Origin: an uncultured Cohaesibacter sp.
GTDB lineage: Bacteria; Pseudomonadota; Alphaproteobacteria; Rhizobiales; Cohaesibacteraceae
Assembly: GCF_963682185.1 (NCBI RefSeq)
Contig: NZ_OY821667.1
Location: 3,299,501 to 3,363,500, forward strand
Direction: 5' to 3'
Length of the DNA stretch: 64,000 nucleotides
Notes under the pieces: model-generated
Told to the model about the DNA's origin: nothing
Database searches by the model: none
The model's input: only the letters and a program-made list of their open reading frames with translations
Position numbers and translations under genes: made by a program
In this document: positions 34,052 through 44,800 of the stretch, piece by piece
Layout of the letters: the number at the start of each line of letters is the position of its first letter
Numbering within the stretch: position 1 is the stretch's first letter

Positions 34052-35329
34052 ATGCTCTTGCTCATTGGCAGTCTTGTCCTGTTCATGCTCATCGGAGTTC
34101 CCATCGCTTATTCGATGGGCCTGTCGGGGCTACTTTATTTTCTCGTCTATCAACCCGATCTCATCGCGGTGCTGCCCGCACGCGTCTATGCTGGCATGAA
34201 CAGCTCGGTGATGTTGTCGCTGCCCCTCTTTATCGTCATGGGCCACCTGATGAACCATGGCGGCCTTACCGGTCGGCTGATTGATTTCTGTATGCTTTTC
34301 GTCGGTCGTCTCAGAGGGGGGCTCGGCCTGGTCTCTGTCCTGACAGCGATGGTGTTTGGCGGCATCTCGGGCTCGTCGGTGTCTGATGCTGCCTCCATCG
34401 GTCAGGTGATGATCCCGGCCATGAAGAAAAAAGGCTATCCGGTGCGCACGGCCACCGGCCTCATTGCTGCGTCGTCTACCATGGGCATGATCATTCCGCC
34501 TTCGATCCCAATGGTCATCTATGCCTTTGCCGCGTCGGAATCGGTCGGGCGGCTGTTTCTGGGCAGCCTGATCGCGGGCGTTATGGTGGGCGTCTTCATG
34601 CTGGGCATCGTGCTGATCATTGCGCACAAGAACCAGTTCCCCTGCGAAGAGGTGGATCTCGCCCCTGCCAAGGTTTTGCGCGGTACGATGGAAGGCCTGC
34701 CCGCCCTCCTGATGCCGCTCATCGTGGTTGGTTCTGTGGTCACCGGCATCGCAACGGCAACGGAATCGGCTGCGGTCGGAGCGCTTTATGCCTTGTTGGT
34801 CGGCCTGTTTGTCTATCGGGGGCTCACGTTCAAAGACCTGCCCAAGCTGTTTGGCGAGGCCATTCTCAGCTCGGCCAACGTGATGATCATCATTGCCTTT
34901 TCCGGCGTCTTCACCTGGATTCTGGCCCTTGAGCATGTCACGCAAATGATCGGTATGCTGTTTGTGCAGCTTCAGCTTGGACCGACAACAGCGATGCTGA
35001 CTGTGGCTGTGGTCATTCTGCTGATCGGCTTCTTTGTCGATGTCAGTCCGGCCATTCTGCTGTTAACGCCGGTCTTTTTGCCTGCACTCAAGATGCTGGG
35101 CGTGTCGCCGATCCAGTTTGGCGCGGTTTTGATTTCCGGTCTCGCCGTGGGTTTGGTGACGCCACCGGTCGGCATGTGCCTCAATGTCTGCGCCAGCGTT
35201 TCGGGGGAGGGGATCCTTTCGGTTTTCCGTGGTGCGCTGCCCTTCCTTTTGGCAAACTTTCTTGTGGTGCTGCTGCTCTGCCTCTTCCCGGTTCTGAGCA
35301 CATGGCTCCCGTCCCTTCTGATGGGCTAG
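34052..35329 (+). CDS. TRAP transporter large permease (DctM family), system 1
   Basis: 425 residues, around 12 hydrophobic segments. Signatures include VFGGISGSSVSDAASIGQVMIPAM (about 110-133), GLIAASSTMGMIIPPSIPMVIYA (about 137-160) and the C-terminal GLAVGLVTPPVGMCLNVCA. It is the sodium-coupled transport subunit. It is the last gene of dctPQM and is followed by a strong bidirectional terminator. Confidence 0.93.
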   Translation: MLLLIGSLVLFMLIGVPIAYSMGLSGLLYFLVYQPDLIAVLPARVYAGMNSSVMLSLPLFIVMGHLMNHGGLTGRLIDFCMLFVGRLRGGLGLVSVLTAMVFGGISGSSVSDAASIGQVMIPAMKKKGYPVRTATGLIAASSTMGMIIPPSIPMVIYAFAASESVGRLFLGSLIAGVMVGVFMLGIVLIIAHKNQFPCEEVDLAPAKVLRGTMEGLPALLMPLIVVGSVVTGIATATESAAVGALYALLVGLFVYRGLTFKDLPKLFGEAILSSANVMIIIAFSGVFTWILALEHVTQMIGMLFVQLQLGPTTAMLTVAVVILLIGFFVDVSPAILLLTPVFLPALKMLGVSPIQFGAVLISGLAVGLVTPPVGMCLNVCASVSGEGILSVFRGALPFLLANFLVVLLLCLFPVLSTWLPSLLMG

Positions 35330-35354
35330 TGGGTACTATCGGCTTGATGAAGAG

Positions 35355-35389
35355 AAGAAACCCCGTAAGCACAGCTTGCGGGGTTTCTT
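35355..35389. terminator. Bidirectional terminator between the TRAP and ABC operons
   Basis: AAGAAACCCCGTAAGC pairs with GCTTGCGGGGTTTCTT around an ACA loop, with one mismatch in 16. It serves both the TRAP operon (plus) and the ABC permease (minus). Confidence 0.88.
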
Positions 35390-35407
35390 GTGTGATAACG
35401 AGCGGTG

Positions 35408-37108
35408 CTAGTTGAGCCCTGCGACCTGACCCTTGGAGAGCCAGCGGAGTAGACCGATCAGCCCAAGCGGAATGAGCGTGGTGATCATGATGGCACAAAA
35501 GGCCATGGCCATGCCAAGCCCAGCAGAGCCTTGGTCGAACTGGGTCCAGATATAGACGGCGATGGTCTGGAAACCGATGGGCGCGACCAGAAGAGATGCG
35601 ACCAGCTCGCGCGAGGCCACTGCAAAGACAAGGATCATCGATGTGACCATGCTGGGCAGGATCAGCGGGAAGATGATCCGGATGAACGCCTTGAGTGGAC
35701 CTGATCCGCTTACCCTTGCCGCCGATTCCAGATTGTCGCCCAGCTGGTGCAGCGAGGCGGTGGCATAGCGCACCGGTTGAGGCAGCAGGATGCAGATATA
35801 GGCCAACAGCAGAATGAAAGGCGTGTTATAGGGCGTAATTGGCAGCCACGGCTGGTTCCACGCCAGAATGATGCCGACCGCGACGACGACGCCGGGCAGA
35901 GAATTCGGCGTGATGGACAGGGCATCCAGCACGAGACGGAAACGTCCGCGTCCCTTGACCACGGAATAGGCGGTGATTGCTCCGAGCAGGCCAGCCAACA
36001 GCGCCGTGGATACGCCAAGTGCCAGAGAGTTGCCCAAGGCGACAAGCCCCTCGCTGCCCTTGCCGAGCAGCTCATTGAAATTATCCATACCCATATTCTC
36101 TGCCGTCAGACCACCGGAGATGGTGCGCGACAGGGCCGTTGCCAGAATGGCCAGAATGGGCAGGCCCGTGGCCAGAAAAGTAATGAAGCCGAAATAGAGC
36201 GAAACCGGCACAGCCCAGAGGCCGAGCGCGCGTTTGTCGGATACCTGAGGTTTGCCGCTGACGATGCGATAATCGCGCCGCGTTAGCAGCCAGCGCTGGA
36301 TCATGAAGGCCACCAGAGCCATGCCCACCAGCACCAGCGATAGAGTCGCAGAGCCGGGCAGGTCAATGGGCCATTCGGAAATTCGGTTCTCGATGCCGGT
36401 TACCAGCACATCGAAACCGATCCTGCGGCCCAGTGCTGCGGGGGTGCCATATTCCTCGATGGACATGGCAAAAACCAGCAAGAGGCTAGCGGCAAGTCCG
36501 GGCATGGCGAGCGGAAAAGTAATGCGCCAGAAGGAGCGCCACTGACCCGCACCAAACACACGGCCTACATCGCTATAACGCGCGCCGATGGTTTCGAAGG
36601 TGCGCGAGAGAACGAAATAGACCACCGAAAAGGTGTTGAGTCCCATGATGATCATGATGCCCGGCACCGAGAAAATCAGTCCGGCCAGATTGATGCCCGT
36701 CACCTGTTCCATATAGCCATGAGGCTGCAGCGTCATGATCCAGCCAAGGGCTGCGATATAGGGCGGGATCATGAAAGGGATCAGCAACAGCGCATCCCAG
36801 ATGATCGCGCCGGGCACCCTGAAGAGGGCGCGCAAAGCGGCAAGAGGAACAGCGAAGAGAGCGGCGAAAAAGACCGTGCCAACACCCAGAAGAAGGGTGT
36901 TTCCGGCGAGCCCGAACAGGTCCGGATCAGACAGGGTCTTGAAAAAGAGAGAGAAGGGAGCGGCCAGTGAGCCGCTCCCGATGTCTGGAAAGATTGCCTG
37001 AATGATGATGAACAGGCAGGGAACTGCAACGACGAGCAGCAGCCCGGAGGTGGCGATCCATCTTAAGAGCGCGCTGCCTTCTGCGCCTGTCGTCGTTGCC
37101 TTTGCCAT
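35408..37108 (-). CDS. ABC transporter permease with two fused membrane domains (AfuB/FbpB type)
   Basis: 566 residues made of two tandem permease domains (about 10-275 and 300-560), each with a coupling-helix motif (first: TFETIGARYSDVGRVFGAGQWRSFWRI; second: LHQLGDNLESAARVSGSGPLKAFIRI). This fused layout is typical of importers for ferric ion, hexose phosphate or 2-aminoethylphosphonate. It overlaps the binding-protein gene by one base (TGATG). It is the last gene of a binding protein-permease pair; the ATPase gene lies upstream on the same strand. Confidence 0.9.
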   Translation of the reverse strand: MAKATTTGAEGSALLRWIATSGLLLVVAVPCLFIIIQAIFPDIGSGSLAAPFSLFFKTLSDPDLFGLAGNTLLLGVGTVFFAALFAVPLAALRALFRVPGAIIWDALLLIPFMIPPYIAALGWIMTLQPHGYMEQVTGINLAGLIFSVPGIMIIMGLNTFSVVYFVLSRTFETIGARYSDVGRVFGAGQWRSFWRITFPLAMPGLAASLLLVFAMSIEEYGTPAALGRRIGFDVLVTGIENRISEWPIDLPGSATLSLVLVGMALVAFMIQRWLLTRRDYRIVSGKPQVSDKRALGLWAVPVSLYFGFITFLATGLPILAILATALSRTISGGLTAENMGMDNFNELLGKGSEGLVALGNSLALGVSTALLAGLLGAITAYSVVKGRGRFRLVLDALSITPNSLPGVVVAVGIILAWNQPWLPITPYNTPFILLLAYICILLPQPVRYATASLHQLGDNLESAARVSGSGPLKAFIRIIFPLILPSMVTSMILVFAVASRELVASLLVAPIGFQTIAVYIWTQFDQGSAGLGMAMAFCAIMITTLIPLGLIGLLRWLSKGQVAGLN

Positions 37109-38040
37109 CAGTTGAAGATCTTCTTGAAGCCAGCCAGAACCTCTTCACGTGACGGCGCGCCTTCAGTGGAAAGCAGCTTCAGATCGCCGATCAGCGGACG
37201 GTCGACCTTGATGTCGGTGCGGGACGGCATCAGGTGAACCTTGGCGACTTCATTCTGGCCTTCGGGAGAAAGCACATAATCGACGAATTTCTTCGCATCA
37301 TCCTGATTTTGGGAGGATTTGAGGATCATGATCGGGCGTGGTGCAACCACGGTGCCGCTTTCAGGGAAGATGGCTTCAACGCTTTCGCCCTTGGCCGCAG
37401 CGCCCATGGTAATATAGTCTACGCCTGCAAAAACGGCCGCTTTTGCGCCCTGCAGAACAGGGTTGAGCGCTGCCTTGTTGGCACCGGCAACGATCGCGCC
37501 ATTGTCTTTGAGGCCTTCCAGCACATCAGTCATGCCATTGGCCGTAAAGGCTTCAACCAGCGTGTAGGTGCCACCAGAAGCAGCTGGATCAGGCAAGGTG
37601 ACCAGATCTTTATACTCGGGCTTGGTGAGGTCGGACCAATCGCTTGGCTTCGGGGTGCCGGATTTGGTGTTCCAGCCAATAACCAGACCGGCAACGCCCT
37701 GAGCGACAGCGGTATCGGTCTTCAGGAAGTCAGGAACCGTTTCGGCATTCGGGCTGGTGTAAGGCAGGAGCAGGCCTTTTTCGGCAAAGCTGGTTGCGGT
37801 ACCCCAGCTGGCGGAGACGACGACATCGGCAACAGGGTTGGCGCTTTCCGCTTCAAGGCGGGCCATCACCTTGCCGGTGGTTGCCTGAAACACATTGGCC
37901 TTGATGCCGGTTTTGGCGGTAAAGCCTTTGACGAGATTCTTAATCAGAGCGCCCGGACCGGCAGAATAAACGGTCACGTCTGCATGGGCAGCAGTGGATG
38001 CCATGAGGCCAAGGGCCAAAGCAAGAGTAAGACGACGCAT
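37108..38040 (-). CDS. ABC transporter substrate-binding protein (AfuA/FbpA type)
   Basis: 310 residues with signal peptide 1-20 (ASTAAHADVTVY). A type II periplasmic binding protein (VTVYSAGPGALIKNLVKGF; VADVVVSASWG; FVDYVLSPEGQNEVAK). The adjacent tyrosine pair of ferric-binding FbpA proteins is missing at the expected place (VFAGVDYITMGAAAKGE), so a phosphorylated or other anionic solute is at least as likely as iron. GGAGCATTTTC gives the ribosome site. Middle gene of an ATPase, binding protein, permease operon. Confidence 0.88.
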   Translation of the reverse strand: MRRLTLALALGLMASTAAHADVTVYSAGPGALIKNLVKGFTAKTGIKANVFQATTGKVMARLEAESANPVADVVVSASWGTATSFAEKGLLLPYTSPNAETVPDFLKTDTAVAQGVAGLVIGWNTKSGTPKPSDWSDLTKPEYKDLVTLPDPAASGGTYTLVEAFTANGMTDVLEGLKDNGAIVAGANKAALNPVLQGAKAAVFAGVDYITMGAAAKGESVEAIFPESGTVVAPRPIMILKSSQNQDDAKKFVDYVLSPEGQNEVAKVHLMPSRTDIKVDRPLIGDLKLLSTEGAPSREEVLAGFKKIFN

Positions 38041-38067
38041 GAAAATGCTCCAATAGTTTGGTCATGT

Positions 38068-39129
38068 CTACGCAGGAAACCAGCGCAGCTCTTCAGGTGA
38101 ATAGGAAATATCGATTAAATCTCCGATCCTTGCGCGCTGGGCGCTGACAAGGCGGATGAGGTGGTCAGTCCCTTCGATACCCAAAGTAAGGGCATGTCCG
38201 GTGCTTCTTGTCTGGGCGCGCAGCACACGCGCCTTGAACTGTGCCGGGCCTTCGCTCCCCAGTCGCATGGCGCGCTCGGGCAGCAACAGGGTGCTCTTAT
38301 CAGAGGCTGCGGGACCATCGGGCAAATGCACCGATGTGCCTTCAACCTGCCAGCCATCGCCATTGCGATCAGCTGGTAACAGGCAACCCAGCCTTAGGAA
38401 GTCAGCCACGGCTACGGTGGCAGGATTGCTGACCAGCTCATCAGGGCAGGCCAGCTGTTCTATCTTGCCGCCGCGCATGACAGCCACATGATCTGCCAGT
38501 GTTAGCGCTTCGCCATGGTCATGGGTCACATAAACCGCGCTGAGATTAAGGTCGGCAACGAGATCGCTGAGCTCTTCCACCATGCTTTCGCGCAATTCGC
38601 GATCAAGATTGGAAAGGGGTTCGTCAAACAGCACGAGCGGCGGTTCGGCAACGATGGCCCGGGCAATCGCTACGCGCTGTTGCTGGCCGCCGGAGAGGTC
38701 GGATGGGCGCCGCTCTGCCATGGCGCCAAGCCCGACCCGGTCGAGCGCCTTTGCTACGCGGTCCCTGCATTCAGCGCCGGGTCGACGCTGCATTTCCAGC
38801 GGGAAGGCGACATTTTTGGCAACGGACATGTGAGGCCACAGGGCGTAATCCTGAAACACCATGCCAAGGCCCCGCTGCTCAGGCGGAAGGGTGATGCCTT
38901 TGGCTGGCGCGGCAACCGCGCGCCCCGCTATTTCGATCGTGCCTTCGTCAGGCAAAAGCAGGCCTGAGACGAGACGCAACAGGGTTGTCTTGCCACAGCC
39001 AGAAGGGCCCAAAAGCCCAAGGACCTTGCCAGCTTCAAGGGAGACGTCAATGCCGTCGAGAACTTTGTTCGCTCCATAACTCATTGATATTGAATGGATG
39101 GAAAGAGCCGTCTGCGAGGAATCGGTCAT
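38068..39129 (-). CDS. ABC transporter ATP-binding protein (FbpC/PotA type)
   Basis: 353 residues. Walker A GPSGCGKTT (about 38-46), Q loop MVFQDYALWPHM, signature LSGGQQQRVAIARA, Walker B LVLFDEPLSNLD and switch His in YVTHDHGEA are all present. A C-terminal TOBE-like regulatory domain follows from about 245. The start is uncertain: I use the ATG at 39129; an in-frame GTG at 39171 adds 14 residues and neither has a good ribosome site. First gene of the three-gene importer operon. Confidence 0.9.
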   Translation of the reverse strand: MTDSSQTALSIHSISMSYGANKVLDGIDVSLEAGKVLGLLGPSGCGKTTLLRLVSGLLLPDEGTIEIAGRAVAAPAKGITLPPEQRGLGMVFQDYALWPHMSVAKNVAFPLEMQRRPGAECRDRVAKALDRVGLGAMAERRPSDLSGGQQQRVAIARAIVAEPPLVLFDEPLSNLDRELRESMVEELSDLVADLNLSAVYVTHDHGEALTLADHVAVMRGGKIEQLACPDELVSNPATVAVADFLRLGCLLPADRNGDGWQVEGTSVHLPDGPAASDKSTLLLPERAMRLGSEGPAQFKARVLRAQTRSTGHALTLGIEGTDHLIRLVSAQRARIGDLIDISYSPEELRWFPA

Positions 39130-39411
39130 AAAGGGAGCTTTGTAGAAATATGGGCGCACGGGACTAAACACAGGACTGAAAATGGTATGGTGTGTGGGGC
39201 GGTCTATAGGAGCTGTATATGACAGTCGTGTGAAGCTTTGATGTCAGCCGTCACATTGGGCCCTGTCAAACCGGGCTTTTGTCCGTTCTGGCCAAAAGCC
39301 TTTACGCTGACAGACTCAGAAGGCATAGTCAGGCTGGCGCACAGCAGTTTCTCGCCTTTGACACGGCGGCGCCACACGGATCGGTTTGAAAGGAAAGGAC
39401 ACCCATTGCCC

Positions 39412-40197
39412 ATGGCCGCATCGATACTCTCCAAAGCCCGAAACATCATGACAGACCCGCTGGCCCGGCCTCGGCTGGTGCTGGATGAGCAACCAAGAGA
39501 TGTTTATGCGATCGGTGATATTCACGGCCGGCTTGATCTGCTCAAGCTGCTTGAGGGCATGATCTTTGCGGAAGCCAAAAGCCGGGCAACGCCGAGCCTC
39601 ATTGTCTCGGTCGGCGATTTGGTGGACCGAGGGCCCGATTCCAAAGGCGTGATCGAGCATTGCCTCTCATCTCCATTGCCGGACAATGTGGAGCGGCTGG
39701 TGCTGTGCGGCAACCATGATCTGACCTTCTGCGAATTTCTCATGCAGCCCACCCTCTCTAGTCCGTGGATCGGATGGGGCGGCGTGGCAACACTTGCTTC
39801 CTACGGCATTGATTTGGATGATTTTGTTAAAACCGGCATGCCCGAGGGCGCGCTTTCGGGTTGGTTAGCCGAGCGGATACCGGCCACGCATAGCGCCTTT
39901 CTGGCCCAATTGCCAGCCGCGCTCACCATGCCCGATGCCCATATCGTGCATGCCGGTATGCGCCACCATGTGCCCATGCAAGAGCAGACTGTGCGGGACC
40001 TGATGTGGAGCCGCGAGCGGTTTCTGGTGGAAGAGCCAGCCTCTGATCGCCGGATCGTTCATGGTCACACGCCTTTTGAGGTGCCTGAAATCGGCCTTGG
40101 CCGGATTGGCATCGACACCGGCGCCGTCTATGGCAACGCCCTTACCGCGGTGCATCTGCAAGGGGAACGCTATCGCTTCCTAAGCGTGCCTGCCTGA
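39412..40197 (+). CDS. Metallophosphoesterase (PPP-type serine/threonine phosphatase family)
   Basis: 261 residues. The three metal motifs of the PPP family are clear: GDIHGR (about 36), GDLVDRGPDS (about 70) and GNHD (about 101), with a later HGHT. It is similar in size to bacterial PrpA/bis(5'-nucleosyl)-tetraphosphatase-like enzymes. An upstream in-frame stretch back to 39238 shows no domain and is probably untranslated. ATG at 39412 and TTG at 39406 are both possible; AAAGGA sits better for the TTG. Substrate unknown. It stands alone between divergent and convergent neighbours. Confidence 0.85.
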   Translation: MAASILSKARNIMTDPLARPRLVLDEQPRDVYAIGDIHGRLDLLKLLEGMIFAEAKSRATPSLIVSVGDLVDRGPDSKGVIEHCLSSPLPDNVERLVLCGNHDLTFCEFLMQPTLSSPWIGWGGVATLASYGIDLDDFVKTGMPEGALSGWLAERIPATHSAFLAQLPAALTMPDAHIVHAGMRHHVPMQEQTVRDLMWSRERFLVEEPASDRRIVHGHTPFEVPEIGLGRIGIDTGAVYGNALTAVHLQGERYRFLSVPA

Positions 40198-40204
40198 CAG
40201 GCAG

Positions 40205-40230
40205 ACAAGGCCAAAAGGGGCCTTGTTCTT
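40205..40230. terminator. Terminator after the metallophosphoesterase gene
   Basis: ACAAGGCC and GGCCTTGT pair perfectly around AAAAGG and are followed by TCTT on the plus strand. The convergent MFS gene ends 39 nt beyond. Confidence 0.7.
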
Positions 40231-40268
40231 CCAGAGAGATGAGCTGCACGAAAGCAAAGAGAAGCGGA

Positions 40269-41606
40269 CTATTGCTTCTCCGCTTCGGTTTCCTCGTCCG
40301 TACGGTCAGGGTTGCTTTCCAAAGGGTCACTTGCCAGACTTTCGCCCTCATAGTCATCTGACAATTCTTCTTCAGCGATTTCGCCATCCGCCAAAAGAAT
40401 GGTCTGCGGCGTACGGGTGCGCATTGGTGAAATAGGAACAAACTGTCCCTTGTCATCGACATCAACCGCGACACGCTGGGTCATACGCCAGATGGTGAAG
40501 AGCAGGATGCCGATATGGGCCATCGTTGTTGAGACAAACAGACCATTGGGGCCCTGTACGGACATCAGTACACCACCCAGCAATGGCCCGATCATCGTTC
40601 CGCACCCCATCAGCAGCAGCAGGCCGCCACTGGTTTGCAGGCCCTCGGAAGGATCCGCATGGTCGTTTGCATGCGCCACCAGCACTGGATAGAAGGAATA
40701 GACAGCAGCGCCGAAAATGGCTGAATAGATGACGGCGATCGTTGTTGTGGTCGGGGCATGGGTAACAAACATGCTGTCCGAAGCGATGGCAACCAGTGCA
40801 ATTACAATCACGACCAGACGACGATCAATCATGTCTGACAGAAAGCCGATGGGGATTTGGGCGGCCGCACCCGCAAGAATGGACGCACTGACGAACAGCG
40901 CCACACCTGAGACCGACAGGCCGATATTGTGACCATACACGGCAACCAGAGTACCGAAGCTGCCGTTCGAGATGCCGGTCAGCAACACAGCGATCACAGC
41001 GACGGGCGAGTTCTTCCATAGGCGGGGTACGTTGAGTTTGGCCCGTGCCAACGGCACTGGCGCCTGGGATTTGGTGAGAGCTGTTGGCAGAAGCGCAATA
41101 ACATAGAAGATGCAGGCGACGGTAAACAGCTGGAAAGTTTCCGGTGACCCGATGGCGATGACCATCTGTCCTGCGGTGCTCGCAAACAGGTTGACCATGG
41201 TGTAAGTGCCAAAGATCATGCCCCGGCTTTCAGGTTCCGAGCGTTCCACCAGCCAGCCTTCAACGATCATGGCTGCACCTGCAAAGGCAAAGCCCGCCAG
41301 CGCGCGCAGAATGATCCAGGCGTAAGGCAAGACCAGCAGGGACGACATCAAGACTGAAATACAGGCCATTGCAGCCATCACGCTGAAAGCGCGAATATGG
41401 CCAACTCTCGTTACAAGTTGAGGAACCAGCAGGCAACCAGACACATAGCCCACGGCCCAGCCCGTACCCAGAAGACCGAGGTTAAAGCTCGAAAAACCCT
41501 CGATGCCGCCTCGAACAGGCAAGAGCATACCGGTTAGTCCACCAGCAAAAAACAGGAAGGCAGAACCGAGCAGAAGCGAAGCGATGGAGAACAGGCTACG
41601 GGACAC
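40269..41606 (-). CDS. Major facilitator superfamily transporter
   Basis: 445 residues with 12 predicted helices and a soluble acidic C-terminal tail (about 395-445, rich in Glu and Asp). The N-terminal half (GFSSFNLGLLGTGWAVGYVSGCLLVPQLVTRVGHIRAF) and the loop motif VERSEPESRGMIFGTY resemble the YcaD-like MFS subgroup. I start at the GTG at 41606, with AAGGA 7 nt upstream, rather than at a TTG 12 codons earlier. Substrate unknown. It lies between unrelated units, with its own promoter region facing the RND operon's terminator. Confidence 0.85.
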   Translation of the reverse strand: MSRSLFSIASLLLGSAFLFFAGGLTGMLLPVRGGIEGFSSFNLGLLGTGWAVGYVSGCLLVPQLVTRVGHIRAFSVMAAMACISVLMSSLLVLPYAWIILRALAGFAFAGAAMIVEGWLVERSEPESRGMIFGTYTMVNLFASTAGQMVIAIGSPETFQLFTVACIFYVIALLPTALTKSQAPVPLARAKLNVPRLWKNSPVAVIAVLLTGISNGSFGTLVAVYGHNIGLSVSGVALFVSASILAGAAAQIPIGFLSDMIDRRLVVIVIALVAIASDSMFVTHAPTTTTIAVIYSAIFGAAVYSFYPVLVAHANDHADPSEGLQTSGGLLLLMGCGTMIGPLLGGVLMSVQGPNGLFVSTTMAHIGILLFTIWRMTQRVAVDVDDKGQFVPISPMRTRTPQTILLADGEIAEEELSDDYEGESLASDPLESNPDRTDEETEAEKQ

Positions 41607-41739
41607 AGAAAAATCCTTTTTAAAAAAGCACTGGTTACTCAAACTGATAAAAGAAAACCACAGCTGATTCCTGCAATCAACATAACAATGATGAGGGTGT
41701 GATCAGACGTGGAGATATGTCCCTTATCCTCAGCAAGAA

Positions 41740-41776
41740 AAAGGGGCATCACTCGGATAATGAGCGACGCCCCTCT
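41740..41776 (-). terminator. Terminator of the RND operon
   Basis: On the minus strand GAGGGGC pairs with GCCCCTT, with an inner CTC/GAG pair, followed by TTTTTCTTG. It lies about 31 nt after the RND stop codon. Confidence 0.8.
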
Positions 41777-41806
41777 TTGTTCCAAACAAATCGGCTTTAT
41801 TGTGCC

Positions 41807-44800
41807 TTACGAAGCTGTCGAGGCATCATCCTTCTTTTTGCCTTTGAACAGGTTGGCAATGCCAACCACAAAGACGAAGAAGGCAGGCACGAACAAGAGG
41901 CCAAGGAATGTGGCCGTGATCATGCCGCCGAACACACCGGTGCCGATCGCATGCTGGGTTTCTGCACTGGCACCACGGGAAAGCATCAGAGGCACAACAC
42001 CGAGCGTGAAGGCAAGCGAGGTCATCAGGATAGGACGCATACGCAGGCGGGCGGCCTCCGTCACGGCATCCAACAGACTGTTCCCTTCGTCATAGAGCGC
42101 GCGCGCGAACTCGACGATCAGAATGGCGTTCTTTGCCGAGAGCCCGATGATGGTGATCAGACCGACCTTGAAGAACACGTCATTCTCAAGACCGCGTACA
42201 TAAACCGACACAACGGCACCGATCACCCCAAGCGGAATGACAAGCAACACCGAGAAGGGGATAGACCAACTCTCGTACAGAGCCGCCAACACGAGGAAGA
42301 CAACGAGCATGGACAAGGCCAGCAGCATTGGCGTCTGCGCATTGGTGTTTTTCTCCTGCAAGGACTGTCCGGTCCACTCGATGCCAAAGCCTTCAGGCAG
42401 TTGGCTTGCAAGGCGTTCCATTTCAGCCATTGCCTCACCGGCCGAGACGCCCGGTGCGGCGCTGCCGCTGATGCGTTCTGCTGGCAGCCCGTTATAGCGA
42501 ACAAGCTGCAATGGGCTCTGCTCCCAAACCGGCTTAACGACCTCTGATAGCTCGACCATGGCTCCGGTGGAGCTTGGCAGGTTGAGCTTCAGCACATCCT
42601 CGATCTGCATGCGGTAGGGCGCATCGGCCTGCACGGTAACGCGGCGCAACTGGCCTTGATAACTATAGTCATTGACATAGTTGGAGCCCATGGCTGACGA
42701 CAGTGTCGAGGCGATGGAGTCAAAGGGCACGCCAAGGAATTCGGCTTTCTGCCGGTCTATGACAAGCCGGATGCTGGCTCCCTGTGGCAAACCGTCCGGA
42801 CGGACACCCGTCAACATCGGGTTTTGTGCGGCCATGCCGAGAAGCTGGTTTCGTGCATTGAGCAATGCTTCATTGCCAAGACCAGCACGGTCCTGAAGAC
42901 GCATGGCAAAGCCTGATGACGTACCCAGAGACGGAATGGACGGAGGAAGGATACTGTAGATTTGTCCTTCCGGAGCCGCGAACATGGTGCGGTTGGCCAT
43001 ATTGGCTTCATCAGACGCTGACGAGTCACGTTCGGCCCAGTCTTCAAGCGTGGTGAAGGACAGCGCGGTGTTGGCACCCGTACCACTGAAGCTGAAGCCG
43101 ACAACGGCGAACACATCCTTGGTCGCTTCGCGTGTATGAGCGTGTTTCTCATACATGGAGACGATTTCCTTGGTCCGTTCCTGGGTTGCTTCCGATGGCA
43201 AGCTATAGAGGGTAATGAAAGACCCCTGATCTTCCTCCGGCAGGAAAGAGGTTGGCAGCTTTATGAAGCTGTAGCCAAGTCCGGAAACAATCGCCAGATA
43301 GAGCACCGCCATGATCGCGATCTTGCGGGCGAACACCGCCACAATGCGGACGTAGACATTGGTAATGCCATCCAAGCCGCGATTGAACCAGCCAAAGAAC
43401 CCACCCTTGGATGCATGATGATCCGGGTCGATCGGCTTGAGCAGGGTTGCACAGAGCGCTGGCGTCATCGAAAGAGCAAGGAAGGCGGAGAACAGGATCG
43501 ACACAGCCATGGACATGGTGAACTGTCGATAGATCTCACCCACGGCTCCAGACGACATGCCCATGGGAATGAACACCGCCGTCAACACCAGCGTAATGCC
43601 GATAACGGCACTGGTAATCTGCTTCATGGCCTTTCGGGTTGCCTCTTTGGGAGGAAGCCCTTCGGTTGCCATGATACGCTCCACATTCTCTACCACCACA
43701 ATGGCGTCATCCACGATGATACCGATGGCGAGCACCATACCAAACATGGTCAGCACGTTGATTGAGAAGCCCGAGACATACATGACGACAAGCGTCCCTG
43801 CCAAAGCGATAGGGGCCACAATTGCCGGAATAAGGGTGTAGCGGATCTTCTGCAGGAACAGCAGCATCACAAGGAACACAAGGACCATGGCCTCGATCAG
43901 GGTATGCACCACTTTCTCGATGGAAATCGCAACAAATGGCGAAGTGTCATAAGGCACTGTCCATACCATCCCGTCTGGCATTGCGGTTGCCAGATCGGCC
44001 ATGCGGTCCTGCACCGCCTGAGACACGCGCATGGCGTTTGCCCCCGGTGCCAGCTGGATTGCCATGGCGGCGGATGGCGAGCCATTGATCCGGGAGACAA
44101 AGGCATAGGTTTGTGCGCCGACCTCGACGCGCGCCACATCCCCCAATGTCAACTTGGAGCCATCCTGATTGGACTGCAGAACGATGTTGCTGAATTCTTC
44201 AGGCGTACTGAGCTGGCCTTCAACAGTCAGTGGCACACCAATCCGTTGTCCTTCCACTGTTGGTTCCGCACCAACGCGGCCCGGAGAGATCTGAACATTT
44301 TGCGCGGCAATGGCGCTTGTCACATCAGACACAGAGAGCGAATAAGACAGCAACTTGTGCGGATTGATCCAGACACGCATTGCCTTCTTGGATACAAAGG
44401 ACTGAACACGACCAACCCCTGCCACTCGGTTAAGTGGCTGGACCAGATTGCGTTCCATATAGTCGCCCAAATCAAGCGCCGACAGAGTTCCATCTGGTGA
44501 TGTAAGGGCAACAACCATCAAAAAGCCTGAAGAGGAGGATTCAATGGTCAGGCCCGTTTGTTGCACCGCCTCGGGCAGGCGCGGCTCGATCGACTTGATC
44601 TTATTCTGCACATCAACCTGCGCCAATTCAGGATCGGTACCTGATTCAAACGTGGCGGTGATGGTAGCCATGCCTGAAGAGTTGGCGGTGGATTCAAAAT
44701 AAAGCAGATGGTTTACGCCGGACAACTCGGGCTCAATGATGCTGACAACGCTATCATTGACCACTTCAGGAGATGCACCGGGATAGGTAGCACGAATGGA

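Noticed and set aside
43136-43765. 209-codon plus-strand frame within the second RND gene
   Set aside because: Shadow of a complete, well-conserved pump gene on the opposite strand.
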